Source: Candidatus Yanofskybacteria bacterium CG10_big_fil_rev_8_21_14_0_10_36_16
Lineage (GTDB): Bacteria; Patescibacteriota; Minisyncoccia; 2-02-FULL-40-12; IGHO2-01-FULL-4-A
Direction of reading: 5' to 3'
NCBI GenBank assembly: GCA_002794035.1
Contig: PCXQ01000003.1
Coordinates: 83,451-120,347 of the forward strand
DNA length: 36,897 nt
Positions 1 to 9,100 of the stretch are shown piece by piece. Position 1 is the stretch's first letter. Each line of letters starts with the position of its first letter. Under the pieces are notes generated by a model that saw only the letters and a program-made list of their open reading frames with translations, searched no databases and was not told the DNA's origin. The position numbers were made by a program, and so were the translations under genes.

Positions 1-584
1 TTGATGAAGTCGGGGTGGGGCCATTGGCGGGGCCTGTTGTGGCCTCTGCTGTTTTAATTACGCCTAAGTTTTTATTGAATAGGAGTAAAAAACTTAAAAA
101 TGTTCGTGATTCAAAAATTATACAACCGAACGAGCGGGAAGAACTTGCTGATGAACTTAAATCAAATAAAGATATTAAATTTTCGTTATCATATGTTCGA
201 CCTTCAATAATAGATAAGATAAATATTTATCAGGCCACAATACGAGCAATGCGAAGCGCAATAAATAAATTAAAAATTAGCCACAAAAAATCTATCGTGT
301 TGGTTGATGGCAAAGCAAAAATTCTGGGGCTTGATGTGGATCAAATTACTATAATAAAAGGGGATAGTAAAATTTTTTCAATTGCATGTGCATCAATTAT
401 TGCCAAAGTTACGCGTGATAAAATGATGATGCGATATGCAAAAAAATATCCGCAGTATGAATTCGAAAAACATAAAGGCTATGGCACGAAACTGCATAAT
501 TTATGCCTTAAAAAACATGGTCCATGCGAAATACACAGAAAATCGTTTGAGCCGGTAGCGAAGTTAGTAGCACATAGCAAGTAG
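1..584 (+). CDS. rnhB: Ribonuclease HII, 5'-truncated by window edge
   Basis: RNase HII removes RNA, including single misinserted ribonucleotides, from RNA/DNA hybrids in the cytoplasm. The reading frame is open from base 3 and starts in the catalytic DE motif (DEVGVGPLAGPVV), so only a short N-terminus lies outside the window. Further family blocks follow: LVDGKAK carrying an acidic active-site residue, ASIIAKVTRDKMM carrying another, and the C-terminal FEKHKGYGTK and IHRKSFEP motifs. The usual G-R-G of the substrate-recognition loop reads G-V-G here. An internal GTG at 15 is not the true start because the conserved DE residues lie upstream of it. A terminator follows at 615-648. Confidence 0.95.
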   Translation, partial: DEVGVGPLAGPVVASAVLITPKFLLNRSKKLKNVRDSKIIQPNEREELADELKSNKDIKFSLSYVRPSIIDKINIYQATIRAMRSAINKLKISHKKSIVLVDGKAKILGLDVDQITIIKGDSKIFSIACASIIAKVTRDKMMMRYAKKYPQYEFEKHKGYGTKLHNLCLKKHGPCEIHRKSFEPVAKLVAHSK

Positions 585-614
585 TATGCAGTAAGCAAGA
601 TATAACAAAATTGA

Positions 615-648
615 GTCGGCTTAATCTATATATTTAGCCGGCCTTTTT
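615..648 (+). terminator. Rho-independent terminator after rnhB
   Basis: GTCGGCTTAA and TTTAGCCGGC form a roughly 9-bp stem with one mismatch and an 8-nt loop, followed directly by CTTTTT. It lies 30 nt after the rnhB stop codon. Confidence 0.75.
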
Positions 649-724
649 AATGCAAAAAAAATGTGTTAAATTCAATATATGATTAATTACGAACCAATCC
701 CGCTTACACTAAGGTTTATGCGGG

Positions 725-2266
725 ATGGCCAACTTTATGAATAAATATGATGCCATTATTGGACTTGAGATACATGCAGAATTAAAGACCAAAACCAAAA
801 TGTTTTGCGGGTCACCTAATGACCCAAACGAAAATCATCCGAATATTAATGTTTGCCCAGTTTGCATGGGTCATCCGGGCACGTTACCGGTACCAAACAA
901 AGAAGCAATTAAAAAAACCGTTATGGCCGGCTTAGCTTTGAATTGTAAAATTGCTGAATTTTCAAAATTTGACCGTAAAAATTATTTTTATCCTGACTTG
1001 CCAAAGGGTTATCAAATATCCCAGTATGATTTGCCTTTTTGTGAGAACGGCTCTCTTGAGATAAATGGAAGAGAAATTGGAATAACCAGAATCCATTTGG
1101 AAGAAGACACAGGCAAACTTTTGCATGATCCTTCTACAGGATCAGGACAAGCTTACTCTTTGGTTGATTACAATCGTGCAGGAGTGCCATTGATGGAACT
1201 TGTAACAGAACCTGATTTAAAATCAGCAGATGATGTTTATAAATTTGCTAAAGAATTGCGTTTGATTTTGCGTTATCTTGGTGTTTCAGATGCTGATATG
1301 GAAAAAGGTCAGATGAGAGTTGAGGTCAATATATCTCTTAAACCTGAAGGTTCATCAGAGTTTGGCACAAAGGTAGAAGTTAAAAACATAAACTCAATTA
1401 ATGCAGCAGCGCGGTCGGTTGAATATGAAATAAAAAGACAATCAGAGTTGCTTAACAAAGGAGAAAAAATAGTTCAGGAAACGCGAGGCTGGGATGAGAC
1501 AAAGCAGGAAACATTTAGTCAGAGAATAAAGGAGACTTCTGCTGATTATAGATATTTTCCGGAGCCAGACATACCGCCAATTACTTTAAGCAAGGATCAG
1601 ATAGAGGAAATACAACTTGGTTTGCCTGAATTACCCAAGCAAAGACGCGAAAGATTTAAAGAGCAATATGAAATAAAAGATGAGCAGGCAGAAATATTTA
1701 CTACTTCTAAACATTTAGGCGATTATTATGAAAAAGTAGCAAGTGAGCTGGATGCTTCGGCAAAAATAGAGCATTTAAAAAGCGGAACCAAAGATGAAAA
1801 TGGTCCTCCGGGAGAAGACCATTTACCTGCAAAACTGCATACGCTTTCTGCAAATTATATGATTACTGAGTTTCCGCCCCTTATGTCTGCTGTCGACAAC
1901 GAGATAGATGATCTTGAGGGATTTAAGATTGAGCCCGAAGCATTTGCTGAACTTATGGTTATGATTTTCCATAAAAAATTATCATCAACTGCAGCTAAGA
2001 CAGTGCTTAAAGAAATGGCAGAAACAGGACTACACCCCGAACATGTAGCCAAAGAAATGAATCTTTTACAGGTTTCTGATGAGGGAGAGTTGTTACTTGC
2101 AATTGAAGAAGTAATAAACAATAATAAAAATGCGGTCGAAGATTATAAAAAAGGCAAAAAAGAATCAATCAAGTTCCTTGTCGGACAAGTAATGGCCAAA
2201 ACCAGCGGTAAAGCGAATCCGCAGGTAGTTAGCAAGTTGCTTGAGGAGGAATTGAACAATGACTAG
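725..2266 (+). CDS. gatB: Asp-tRNA(Asn)/Glu-tRNA(Gln) amidotransferase subunit B
   Basis: GatB is the kinase/transamidation subunit of GatCAB, which turns Glu-tRNA(Gln) or Asp-tRNA(Asn) into Gln- or Asn-tRNA. The protein shows the family start YDAIIGLEIHAEL, the cysteine pair region MFCGSP and CPVCMGHPG, KNYFYPDLPKGYQISQ, YSLVDYNRAGVPLMELVTEPD-like sequence and KVEVKNINS, and a C-terminal YqeY-like tail. Length (513 aa) is slightly above the norm, partly because of an extra PSTGSGQA at residues 136-143 encoded by a repeat unit. The start could be 725 (MANFMNKYD) or 737 (MNKYD); the latter fits the family length better. A hairpin (698-703 with 720-725) would cover the first. Its last 8 nt overlap the next gene. 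gatA and gatC are not adjacent. Confidence 0.97.
   Translation: MANFMNKYDAIIGLEIHAELKTKTKMFCGSPNDPNENHPNINVCPVCMGHPGTLPVPNKEAIKKTVMAGLALNCKIAEFSKFDRKNYFYPDLPKGYQISQYDLPFCENGSLEINGREIGITRIHLEEDTGKLLHDPSTGSGQAYSLVDYNRAGVPLMELVTEPDLKSADDVYKFAKELRLILRYLGVSDADMEKGQMRVEVNISLKPEGSSEFGTKVEVKNINSINAAARSVEYEIKRQSELLNKGEKIVQETRGWDETKQETFSQRIKETSADYRYFPEPDIPPITLSKDQIEEIQLGLPELPKQRRERFKEQYEIKDEQAEIFTTSKHLGDYYEKVASELDASAKIEHLKSGTKDENGPPGEDHLPAKLHTLSANYMITEFPPLMSAVDNEIDDLEGFKIEPEAFAELMVMIFHKKLSSTAAKTVLKEMAETGLHPEHVAKEMNLLQVSDEGELLLAIEEVINNNKNAVEDYKKGKKESIKFLVGQVMAKTSGKANPQVVSKLLEEELNND
1131..1152 (+). repeat. GSGQA-type repeat unit inside gatB
   Basis: A 22-nt unit encodes most of the extra PSTGSGQA peptide just before the conserved YSLVDYNR block. 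It matches the second unit in miaA (3479-3500, opposite strand) at 19 of 22 positions and shares the core TCAGGACAAGC. It is in frame and adds no stop. Confidence 0.7.
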
Positions 2267-2615
2267 CATTGAAACACTTCCCGAAAAATTAGAAAAAAAA
2301 GAAGCGCCAAAATCTGTGGCGGATAGGCCAATTATTGGTGATCCGCTTAGGATAGAGATAAATAATCTGATTCAATTGAGAAATGAGATTGTCAATAAAG
2401 AAATAGGCGGTATGTACGAGGAGGGCAAAATAACACAAGAAGGAAAAGATCAATTATTGACGATGTTAGATAGTCAGATAAAAGAAAGAGAAGAACAATT
2501 AGCAAGACCTTCATTAGAAGATGACAAAGAAGTTGATAAAGTAGAAAAGATAAAAGAGATTAGAGATCAAATAGAAGCTTTGGAGAACGAACTTGTTAAA
2601 GCAGAAGCAGAGTAA
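2259..2615 (+). CDS. Small coiled-coil protein, unknown function
   Basis: This 118-residue protein is highly charged (rich in Glu and Lys) and has no membrane segment or signal peptide. Residues about 25-118 look helical, with heptad-like runs ending KIKEIRDQIEALENELVKAEAE-type coiled coil. Its ATG overlaps the gatB stop (ATGACTAG), and AGGAGG lies about 9 nt upstream inside gatB, so it is probably translated by coupling to gatB. I recognise no family. It could be a structural or scaffold protein, but nothing in the sequence decides this. Confidence 0.75.
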   Translation: MTSIETLPEKLEKKEAPKSVADRPIIGDPLRIEINNLIQLRNEIVNKEIGGMYEEGKITQEGKDQLLTMLDSQIKEREEQLARPSLEDDKEVDKVEKIKEIRDQIEALENELVKAEAE

Positions 2616-2616
2616 T

Positions 2617-3609
2617 TTAGATATTGAGAAGCCTTTTAAGGTAATCCTCGGCTTTTGGGGGTTTGTTAAACCACTTAATGTTTCTATTGCGCTTGAACCA
2701 GGTCATCTGGCGTCGGGCGTATTTTCTTATATTTCTATATAAATTTTCAACCATTTCATCTTTGCTTATCTTGCCTCTTAAATATCTTGATATCCAGCGA
2801 TATTCAAGCCCGAAGTCATCAAGACGTTTCCAAGAAACTCCATTTGAGTGAAGATTTTTTACTTCTTTTATCATATCCTGATTTAGTCTGGAAATAAGCC
2901 TTTTGTATATTTTTTGTTCTAGCTCTGTTATAGAGGGTTTTATTCCAATTATAATTATTTTTAATTTTTTATCGTTGATTTCAAATATTTGAGTCTTTGT
3001 TTTGTTGTAATAGGCCAGTAGGTCAAATTTTGGAGCATTGCCCTTTGTTGCTATGGCTATTTCAATGGCGCGAATAAGGCGTCTTTTGTTTTTTGCTTGA
3101 ACATCTTTTGCTCTTTCAGGATCTAGTTTGTTTAATTTATTAAATAATTTTTCAATGGTTTGTTTTTCAAGACGAGCTCTCAGTTCTTTGTCTGCTTTAA
3201 TTTCAGGTATGGGCCAGTTATATATTAAAGAGTCAATCCAAAAACCTGTTCCGCCAGCTATTATGGGTAAATGATTTCTACTTATTATTTCTTCAATTTT
3301 TTTTCTGGCAAGTTTTTTGAATTTTGTAACATTAAAATCTGTCTTAGGTGAAACAACATCAAGTAAGTAGTGGGGAATGCCCCTCATTTCTTTTTTTGTT
3401 ATTTTTCCTGTCCCTATATCCATTCCACGATAAACTTGTCTTGAATCGGCTGAGATTATCTCGCCTGCTGGTTTCTGGGCTTGTCCTGAGCCTGCCGAAG
3501 TGGCTTGTCCTGAGCGAAGTCGAAGGGCAATTTCCACAGCCAAATCCGACTTTCCTGAAGCTGTAGGTCCTACTATAACTATTAATTTATCCATGTTATT
3601 TTTTATCAT
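2617..3609 (-). CDS. miaA: tRNA dimethylallyltransferase with in-frame repeat insert
   Basis: MiaA transfers a dimethylallyl group to N6 of A37 in tRNAs that read codons starting with U. The P-loop GPTASGKS is at residues 14-21, followed by SADSRQVYRGMDIGTGK, the substrate-site block HYLLDVV and the GGTGFWIDSL motif. The C-terminal half has RLIRAIEI and ends KYARRQMTWFKR, as expected for tRNA binding. Residues about 30-48 (RLRSGQATSAGSGQAQKPA) are absent from typical MiaA, where the helix after the P-loop runs straight into GEIISADS; they come from a repeat. The start may be 3609 or 3594 (MDKLIVIVG). It is divergent from the next gene, and a TATAAT lies 15 nt upstream. Confidence 0.95.
   Translation of the reverse strand: MIKNNMDKLIVIVGPTASGKSDLAVEIALRLRSGQATSAGSGQAQKPAGEIISADSRQVYRGMDIGTGKITKKEMRGIPHYLLDVVSPKTDFNVTKFKKLARKKIEEIISRNHLPIIAGGTGFWIDSLIYNWPIPEIKADKELRARLEKQTIEKLFNKLNKLDPERAKDVQAKNKRRLIRAIEIAIATKGNAPKFDLLAYYNKTKTQIFEINDKKLKIIIIGIKPSITELEQKIYKRLISRLNQDMIKEVKNLHSNGVSWKRLDDFGLEYRWISRYLRGKISKDEMVENLYRNIRKYARRQMTWFKRNRNIKWFNKPPKAEDYLKRLLNI
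3478..3527 (-). repeat. Tandem GSGQA-type repeat inside miaA
   Basis: On the coding strand two units occur head to tail, one starting CTTCGACTTCGC and one starting CTTCGGCAGG. Both run into the same core TCAGGACAAGCC. They encode LRSGQA and TSAGSGQA. The block keeps the miaA frame open. It is G+C-rich compared with the gene around it, suggesting an inserted mobile or amplifying repeat. The gatB and post-lepA units are related. Confidence 0.8.
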
Positions 3610-3632
3610 GATAATGTAAGATAGATTATAGA
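3603..3632. promoter_or_regulatory. Overlapping divergent -10 region, miaA and membrane protein
   Basis: On the minus strand TATAAT (3630-3625) lies 15 nt before the miaA ATG. On the plus strand TTATCA (3603-3608), an 18-nt spacer and TATAGA (3627-3632) could serve the gene at 3664. The two -10 boxes share bases, so the promoters would exclude each other. Confidence 0.45.
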
Positions 3633-3663
3633 CAAAGTACCTTAAAAATAAAAGGAGGTAGCA

Positions 3664-4239
3664 ATGCCTTTTTTATACGGTCAGATCGACTTTATTAAAA
3701 AAAATTGGCCGTTTTTGATACCTCTGGTAATGATTTTTCTGAATGTAGAGTTAATTATAATTCCTGGTTTAATGACTTGGGGTATGGGAGGTTTTGAGCT
3801 TTTTGTTGTATCTAGTATTATAGCAACCCTTTCTCTTTTTGTTTGGCATGTTTTTTGGATGTGGTTTATTAAAAATAAAATTGAACCCTTGAGTCAAAAA
3901 GATACAATTAAAGATGACATTAAATTCGGTAGAGAAATGGCTGTAGTTCTAAGTGAGAAGGGATATTTTGATCAGGCTAAAAATTATTTTGTTAAAAAAT
4001 ATTATAAAATATTTCATCCTTCAAATCCTTTTATAAAAAAGATTAAGACAGGCGGATATATGGCTATGGCAAGTATGGTAATTTTCTTACCTTATCCTGG
4101 TGTTAGAACTAGTTTTGTTGTTTTTTGCTGTGCCACAAAATGGCAGAGGGGATTTATTTTTTTGATTTTTTGCAATATCTGCAGGATGGCTTACATTACC
4201 GGAATATGGACCCTTATCTTTTACTTTGCTTCTAAATAA
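3664..4239 (+). CDS. Small integral membrane protein, unknown function
   Basis: This 191-residue protein has about four hydrophobic segments (roughly residues 15-38, 43-68, 128-150 and 157-188) and a charged, probably cytoplasmic stretch between the second and third. The loop FLPYPGVRTS in the third segment faintly recalls the P-x-PG-x-x-T motif of small putative multidrug-export/DedA-like families, but this is only a resemblance. It has one of the few textbook ribosome-binding sites here: GGAGG about 8 nt before the ATG. It ends at a bidirectional terminator shared with thrS. Confidence 0.8.
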   Translation: MPFLYGQIDFIKKNWPFLIPLVMIFLNVELIIIPGLMTWGMGGFELFVVSSIIATLSLFVWHVFWMWFIKNKIEPLSQKDTIKDDIKFGREMAVVLSEKGYFDQAKNYFVKKYYKIFHPSNPFIKKIKTGGYMAMASMVIFLPYPGVRTSFVVFCCATKWQRGFIFLIFCNICRMAYITGIWTLIFYFASK

Positions 4240-4267
4240 AAAACCCCGGCGTTTTATCCGGGGTTTT
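4240..4267. terminator. Bidirectional terminator between membrane gene and thrS
   Basis: A perfect 10-bp stem, AAAACCCCGG with CCGGGGTTTT, has an 8-nt loop and A/T tails on both sides. It lies right after the plus-strand stop and 2 nt beyond the thrS stop, so it can end both convergent transcripts. Confidence 0.85.
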
Positions 4268-4269
4268 CG

Positions 4270-6012
4270 CTATTTTTTATCTTTGATCTCTTTTTTTAGT
4301 TTTTCTAAAAATTCATCCGGATCAATTTGGCCGAGATCTTCTCCTCCGCGTTTTCTGACAGCAATTTTATTTTCTTTAGCTTCTTTTTCTCCAATTATAA
4401 TGGTATAAGGAGTTTTTTGTTTTTCAGATTCGCGTATTTTTTTGCCGATAGTTTCATTTTGATCATTGAGCTCTGCCCTTATGCCGTTTTCAATAAATTT
4501 TTCATATATTTTTTTGGTGTATTCAAGTTGGCTTTCGCTAATGTTGGCTATTATTGTTTGAACAGGAGAAAGCCACAAAGGAAATGCACCTGCAAAATGT
4601 TCAATAAGATTTGCCATGTATCTTTCTATTGCTCCCATGATTGCGGCATGAATCATGGCAACTCTTTCACGTTCTCCGTTTTCATTTACACAAGACAAAT
4701 CAAACCTTTCCGGCATATTCATATCAAGTTGGATTGTGGCAACTTGCCACTCTCTGCCTATAGAATCTTTTGTTATGAAATCAATTTTTGGTCCGTAAAA
4801 TGCTGCTTCACCTTTTGCTTCCGCTGTTGTTACTCCTCGTTTTTTTGCAGCCTGTCTTAGTTGATCTTCTGCTTTTTGCCATGTTTCAGGAGTGCCAAGA
4901 TATGCTTCAAAATTATTTGGATCATGCAAAGATAATCTAACCTGCAGTTTAAAACCCGCCGCTCCATAAAATTCATCTATTATGTCCCATATTTTGTTTA
5001 CCTCTTCGTCGATTTGGCTATATCGGCAAAACACATGGGCATCATCTTGCGTTATTGATCTTACTCGAGATAGTCCGGCAAGTTCTCCGGTTTGTTCGTC
5101 TCTATAAACCTTTGTTGTGTTTGCATATCTAACCGGCATCTCTCTATAGCTATGTATTTTTCTGTCATAGATTTGTGTGTGATGAGGGCAATTCATCGGT
5201 TTTATAGCAAACTCATGCCCTTCGCGCGTGTTTACTTTGAAAAGTTCATCTTTAAATTTATCCCAGTGGCCGCTTTTCTCGTAAAGATCCTTTTTTGTAA
5301 TATGGGGGATGTCCACTCTTTGATAGCCATGTTTTTTTCTGAGTTCCCAGACAAAATTATCGAGCGAATCTCTCATTAATGCACCTTTGGGTGTAAAGAG
5401 AGGAAGGCCTGAGCCTACGAGTTCTGAAAATACAAATAAATCTAATTCAGGGCCAAGTTTTTTGTGGTCGCGTTTTTTAGCTTCCTCAACCATTTCTAAA
5501 TGTTTTTTTAGTTCATCTTTTGTTTCAAAGGCCATTCCATAAATTCTGGTTAGCATTTTGTTTTTTTCATCTCCACGCCAGTAGGCACCAGCCATGTGGG
5601 TTATTTTGAATGCGTCTGGTTTTATATTTTTTGCATTTTCAATGTGTCCGCCACGGCAAAGATCAATATATGCACCGGATTTATATAGGGTAATTTTTTC
5701 TCCCTTTTTTTCTAGATCATCAATAAGTTCTATTTTGTATGGATTGTTTTCGAATCTTTCCTTAGCTTCCTTTGCTGTAACTTCAATTTCTTCAAATTTG
5801 TCCCATGTTTTTAAAATTTCTCTCATTTTTTTCTCTATTTTTGACAAGTCATTTTCTGAAATGGGGGATTTAAAATCAAGATCATAATAAAAGCCATTTT
5901 CAATAGCAGGGCCTATGGATTGCTTTGTGTCGGGCCACAAATCTAAAATTGCTGCCGCCAGCAGGTGGGCTAATGAATGTCTTAACTTTTGTAATTTTTC
6001 GTTTTTATCCAT
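4270..6012 (-). CDS. thrS: Threonyl-tRNA synthetase without TGS domain
   Basis: ThrRS charges tRNA(Thr) and edits Ser-tRNA(Thr). At 580 residues it is about 60 shorter than the E. coli enzyme because the N-terminal TGS domain is missing: the protein begins almost directly with the editing domain (H12-x3-H16 in RHSLAHLLAA, and C119 and H123 in DLCRGGHI). The class II catalytic core follows, with the zinc ligands Cys in PMNCPHH, His in DDAHVFC and His in MIHAAIMG. Motif 2 reads YRDEQTGELAGLSRVR and motif 3 GAIERY. The C-terminal anticodon-binding domain begins near LSPVQTIIANI. The start is supported by TTGTTA-17-TAGTAT only 6 nt before the ATG. Confidence 0.97.
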   Translation of the reverse strand: MDKNEKLQKLRHSLAHLLAAAILDLWPDTKQSIGPAIENGFYYDLDFKSPISENDLSKIEKKMREILKTWDKFEEIEVTAKEAKERFENNPYKIELIDDLEKKGEKITLYKSGAYIDLCRGGHIENAKNIKPDAFKITHMAGAYWRGDEKNKMLTRIYGMAFETKDELKKHLEMVEEAKKRDHKKLGPELDLFVFSELVGSGLPLFTPKGALMRDSLDNFVWELRKKHGYQRVDIPHITKKDLYEKSGHWDKFKDELFKVNTREGHEFAIKPMNCPHHTQIYDRKIHSYREMPVRYANTTKVYRDEQTGELAGLSRVRSITQDDAHVFCRYSQIDEEVNKIWDIIDEFYGAAGFKLQVRLSLHDPNNFEAYLGTPETWQKAEDQLRQAAKKRGVTTAEAKGEAAFYGPKIDFITKDSIGREWQVATIQLDMNMPERFDLSCVNENGERERVAMIHAAIMGAIERYMANLIEHFAGAFPLWLSPVQTIIANISESQLEYTKKIYEKFIENGIRAELNDQNETIGKKIRESEKQKTPYTIIIGEKEAKENKIAVRKRGGEDLGQIDPDEFLEKLKKEIKDKK

Positions 6013-6018
6013 GATTTA

Positions 6019-6047
6019 ATACTATCAAAATGAATGGTTGTTAACAA
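6019..6047 (-). promoter_or_regulatory. Sigma70-type promoter of thrS
   Basis: On the minus strand TTGTTA (6047-6042), a 17-nt spacer and TAGTAT (6024-6019) precede the thrS ATG by 6 nt. Transcription would begin at or next to the start codon, giving a leaderless mRNA. Confidence 0.65.
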
Positions 6048-6103
6048 CAAATACCGTCTTTGAGCAGTATTTGTTTGTATATTTTTTAACACACAAGTTT
6101 TAA

Positions 6104-9100
6104 TTAGCTAAGGTTGGCAATCGGTCTAACTTCATCGCAAAGCAGTTTGGGCACACCGTCTCGGTCATTTACTTTGCCTTTGATTACAAGAATGCTATTT
6201 TCTTGAAATGCTTCGGGGTATTTTTCTAACACATCTGGGAAAACGACTACCTCAATTTTTGATGTCATATCTTCTATTACCGAAAACAGCATTGGTTTAC
6301 CAGTCTTTGTTATTATTTTTTGAATTCTTGTAATCAATCCGCCTATTTTTACGGGGAGGCGCCTGCTGTGTCCATTGAGGCTTTTTATACTTATGAGGTC
6401 TTTTTCAAAACTTAGTTTCATTTGGTAATCCTTTAGTGGGTGGTCTGAAATAAAAAGTCCTAGGAGTTCCTTTTCCCACATTAATCGCTCAGTTCTGCCT
6501 ACAGGATCGGCATCAACTAATCGAATGGGGGGCATGTCTGATTCAAATTCTGGAGCGTCGAATAAGCTGACTTGTTTTGATGATCTGGCCTTTCTGCTGT
6601 CTCTAGCATGGGTTAGTAATTGATCAACATTGGCTAAAAGCCTTCCTCGTTCACTGAACAGGTCCAGAGCTCCGCATCGGATTAAACTTTCTAGTGATTT
6701 TTTGTTTAGGTCTTTGCTGTCAACTCTAAACATAAAATCATCTACTGATTTATAAGGGCCGTTTTCTTTGCGTTCTTGTATTATGGCATGAACTATATTT
6801 GCACCAACGTTTTTTACCGCAGCTAAACCAAACCTAATGTCAGACATTTTTTTCTCGTCTGATCTGGAAACAACTGAAAACATTTCATCACTTTCATTTA
6901 TTTGAGGAGGAAGTACCTCAATGCCCATGCGCTGACATTCCTCTATTATTATCGCAACTTTTTCTATGTCATTAACATCAGCTGTTAGTACCGCGCACAT
7001 ATATTCTTCAGGATAGTTTGCCTTCATGTAGGCGGTTTGATAGGCGACTCGTCCATAACAAGCGGCGTGTGCTTTGTTAAATCCATATCCTTGAAACGGT
7101 TCAAACAGATCCCATATTCTTTCTGCTTCTTCCTTAGTCATGTTGCTGTGTAATTGGCATCCTTGTACGAATATCTCATGTTGTTTTGCCATTTCTGAAG
7201 GTATTTTTTTACCTACGGCTTTTCTAAATTTATCTACGTTTTCCCAGTTGTATCCTGCTAGTTCTAATGCTGTGTACAACAGGTCGTCTTGATAAACTAA
7301 AACTCCGTATGATTTTGAAAGATATTTTTCTGCTTTAGGGTGGAAATATTCAATAGGACTTTTGCCTTTTTTGCGTGCGATATATTCAGGAATGTTGTTC
7401 ATTGGGCCGGGGCGATAAAGCGCTACCATAGCGTTTATGTCGTGAACTGATGTTGGCTTAAGATCTTTAAGGTGTTTTGTCATGCCCGCGCCATTTAATT
7501 GGAAAAGACCTTCCGTTTCTCCCTTAGCTAACATTGAAAAAGTTTTTTTGTCATCAAAAGGTATTTTTTCGATATCAATATCAACCCCATGTCGTTCCTT
7601 TACTAATTTAACTGCGTTTTCAAGTATAGCCAGATTTCTAATACCAAGAAAGTCAAGCTTGGTTAACCCAACCCCATCTTCACCAACGGTGTACATATCA
7701 TATTGGGTAATAAGGTTGTCTTTTGCTCTTGGGTCAAATTGAAGCGGTACATACTCGGTTAATGGCTGGGGAGATATCACTACGCCTGCGGCGTGTACTG
7801 ATATGTGTCTTACAGTGCCTTCCAATTTTCGAGCAATATCAAGGACTTTTCTAACTTCTGGGTCACGGTCGTATATTTGTTTAAGGTCTGTTTCTATTTC
7901 CATTGCCTTGTCTATTGTCATTGGGAATCCTTGCGAGCCCACAGGTATCAAGCGTGCTATTTTATCGCCAAAATCATAGGCCTTACCCATGGCTCGCGCA
8001 ACATCTCTAACGGCTCCGCGTGCCATCATGGTTCCAAAGGTTCCTATCTGAGCAACCTTGTCTTCTCCGTATTTTTGCTTGGCATATTCAATTACTTCTT
8101 GTCGTCGGTTATCAGCAAAGTCCATATCAATATCAGGAGCCGAGGGTCTGTAAGGGTTAAGGAATCTTTCAAATGGCAATTGAAATTCTATTGGATTTAC
8201 GTTCGTAATTCCTGAAAGGTATGCGACAAGTGAACCTGCTGCTGAACCTCTTACTGTTGTATAAATTTTTGATTCACGGGCAAATCTAATAAGATCAGCA
8301 ACAACAAGAAAATAAGTAGCGTAGTTTTTGTTTTTGATTACCTCTAATTCAAATGTCCTCCGCCTTTCAATCTCTGGGTCATTATCTAAGTTTTTTTCCT
8401 TGGTACCTTTGGCAGTTAGCTCGTCTAGCATTTGGTCTGCTGTCTTACCTTCTTCTAAAGGAAAATCAGGGAAAATGAATTTTCCTAAAGTAAGTTCGAC
8501 ATTGCATTTTTCGGCTACCTTGGCCGTGTTTTCTATCGCATCTGGAATCTCGGCAAATTTTTCCTGCATTTCTTCAGGTGATGAAAGAGAAAAGTCATCT
8601 GTTTTTAATGTGAGCCTGTCTTTGTCGCTTGTTTGGTTTCCTGTTTGAACTGCAAGTAATATGTCATGAGCTTCTGCATCATCTTTGTGACAGTAGTGCG
8701 AGTCTTGAGTTGCTACCATGGGAATACCTGTTTCACGTGCCAGCTTTATAATTTGAGGAGTTACAAAATTTTGATCTTCGCTGTGTTTGTGCTGTTGAAC
8801 CTCAATGTAATAATTTTCTTCCCCAAAAATATCTCTGTATTCCAAAGCTAATTTCTTTGCCTTATCATATTGGCGCGACAAGATTGCGTTTGAGATTTGT
8901 CCTCCAAGACATCCTGATAAACAGATAAGGCCTTCTGAGTGTTCTTTTAGGAATTTCTTATCTATTCGGGGTTTGTAATAAAAACCTTCAAGGTGGGCAG
9001 CTGTAACTATTTTAATTAGGTTTTTGTATCCGGTATTATTTTTAGCAAGAAGGATGAGGTGATAATATCCTCCTTTGCTTTTTCCACTAGCCGAAGGTGT

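Noticed and set aside
3348-3566. Open frame on the plus strand inside miaA reading LVLSEVEG
   Set aside because: It is the other strand of a strongly supported miaA and its only notable peptide comes from the repeat.
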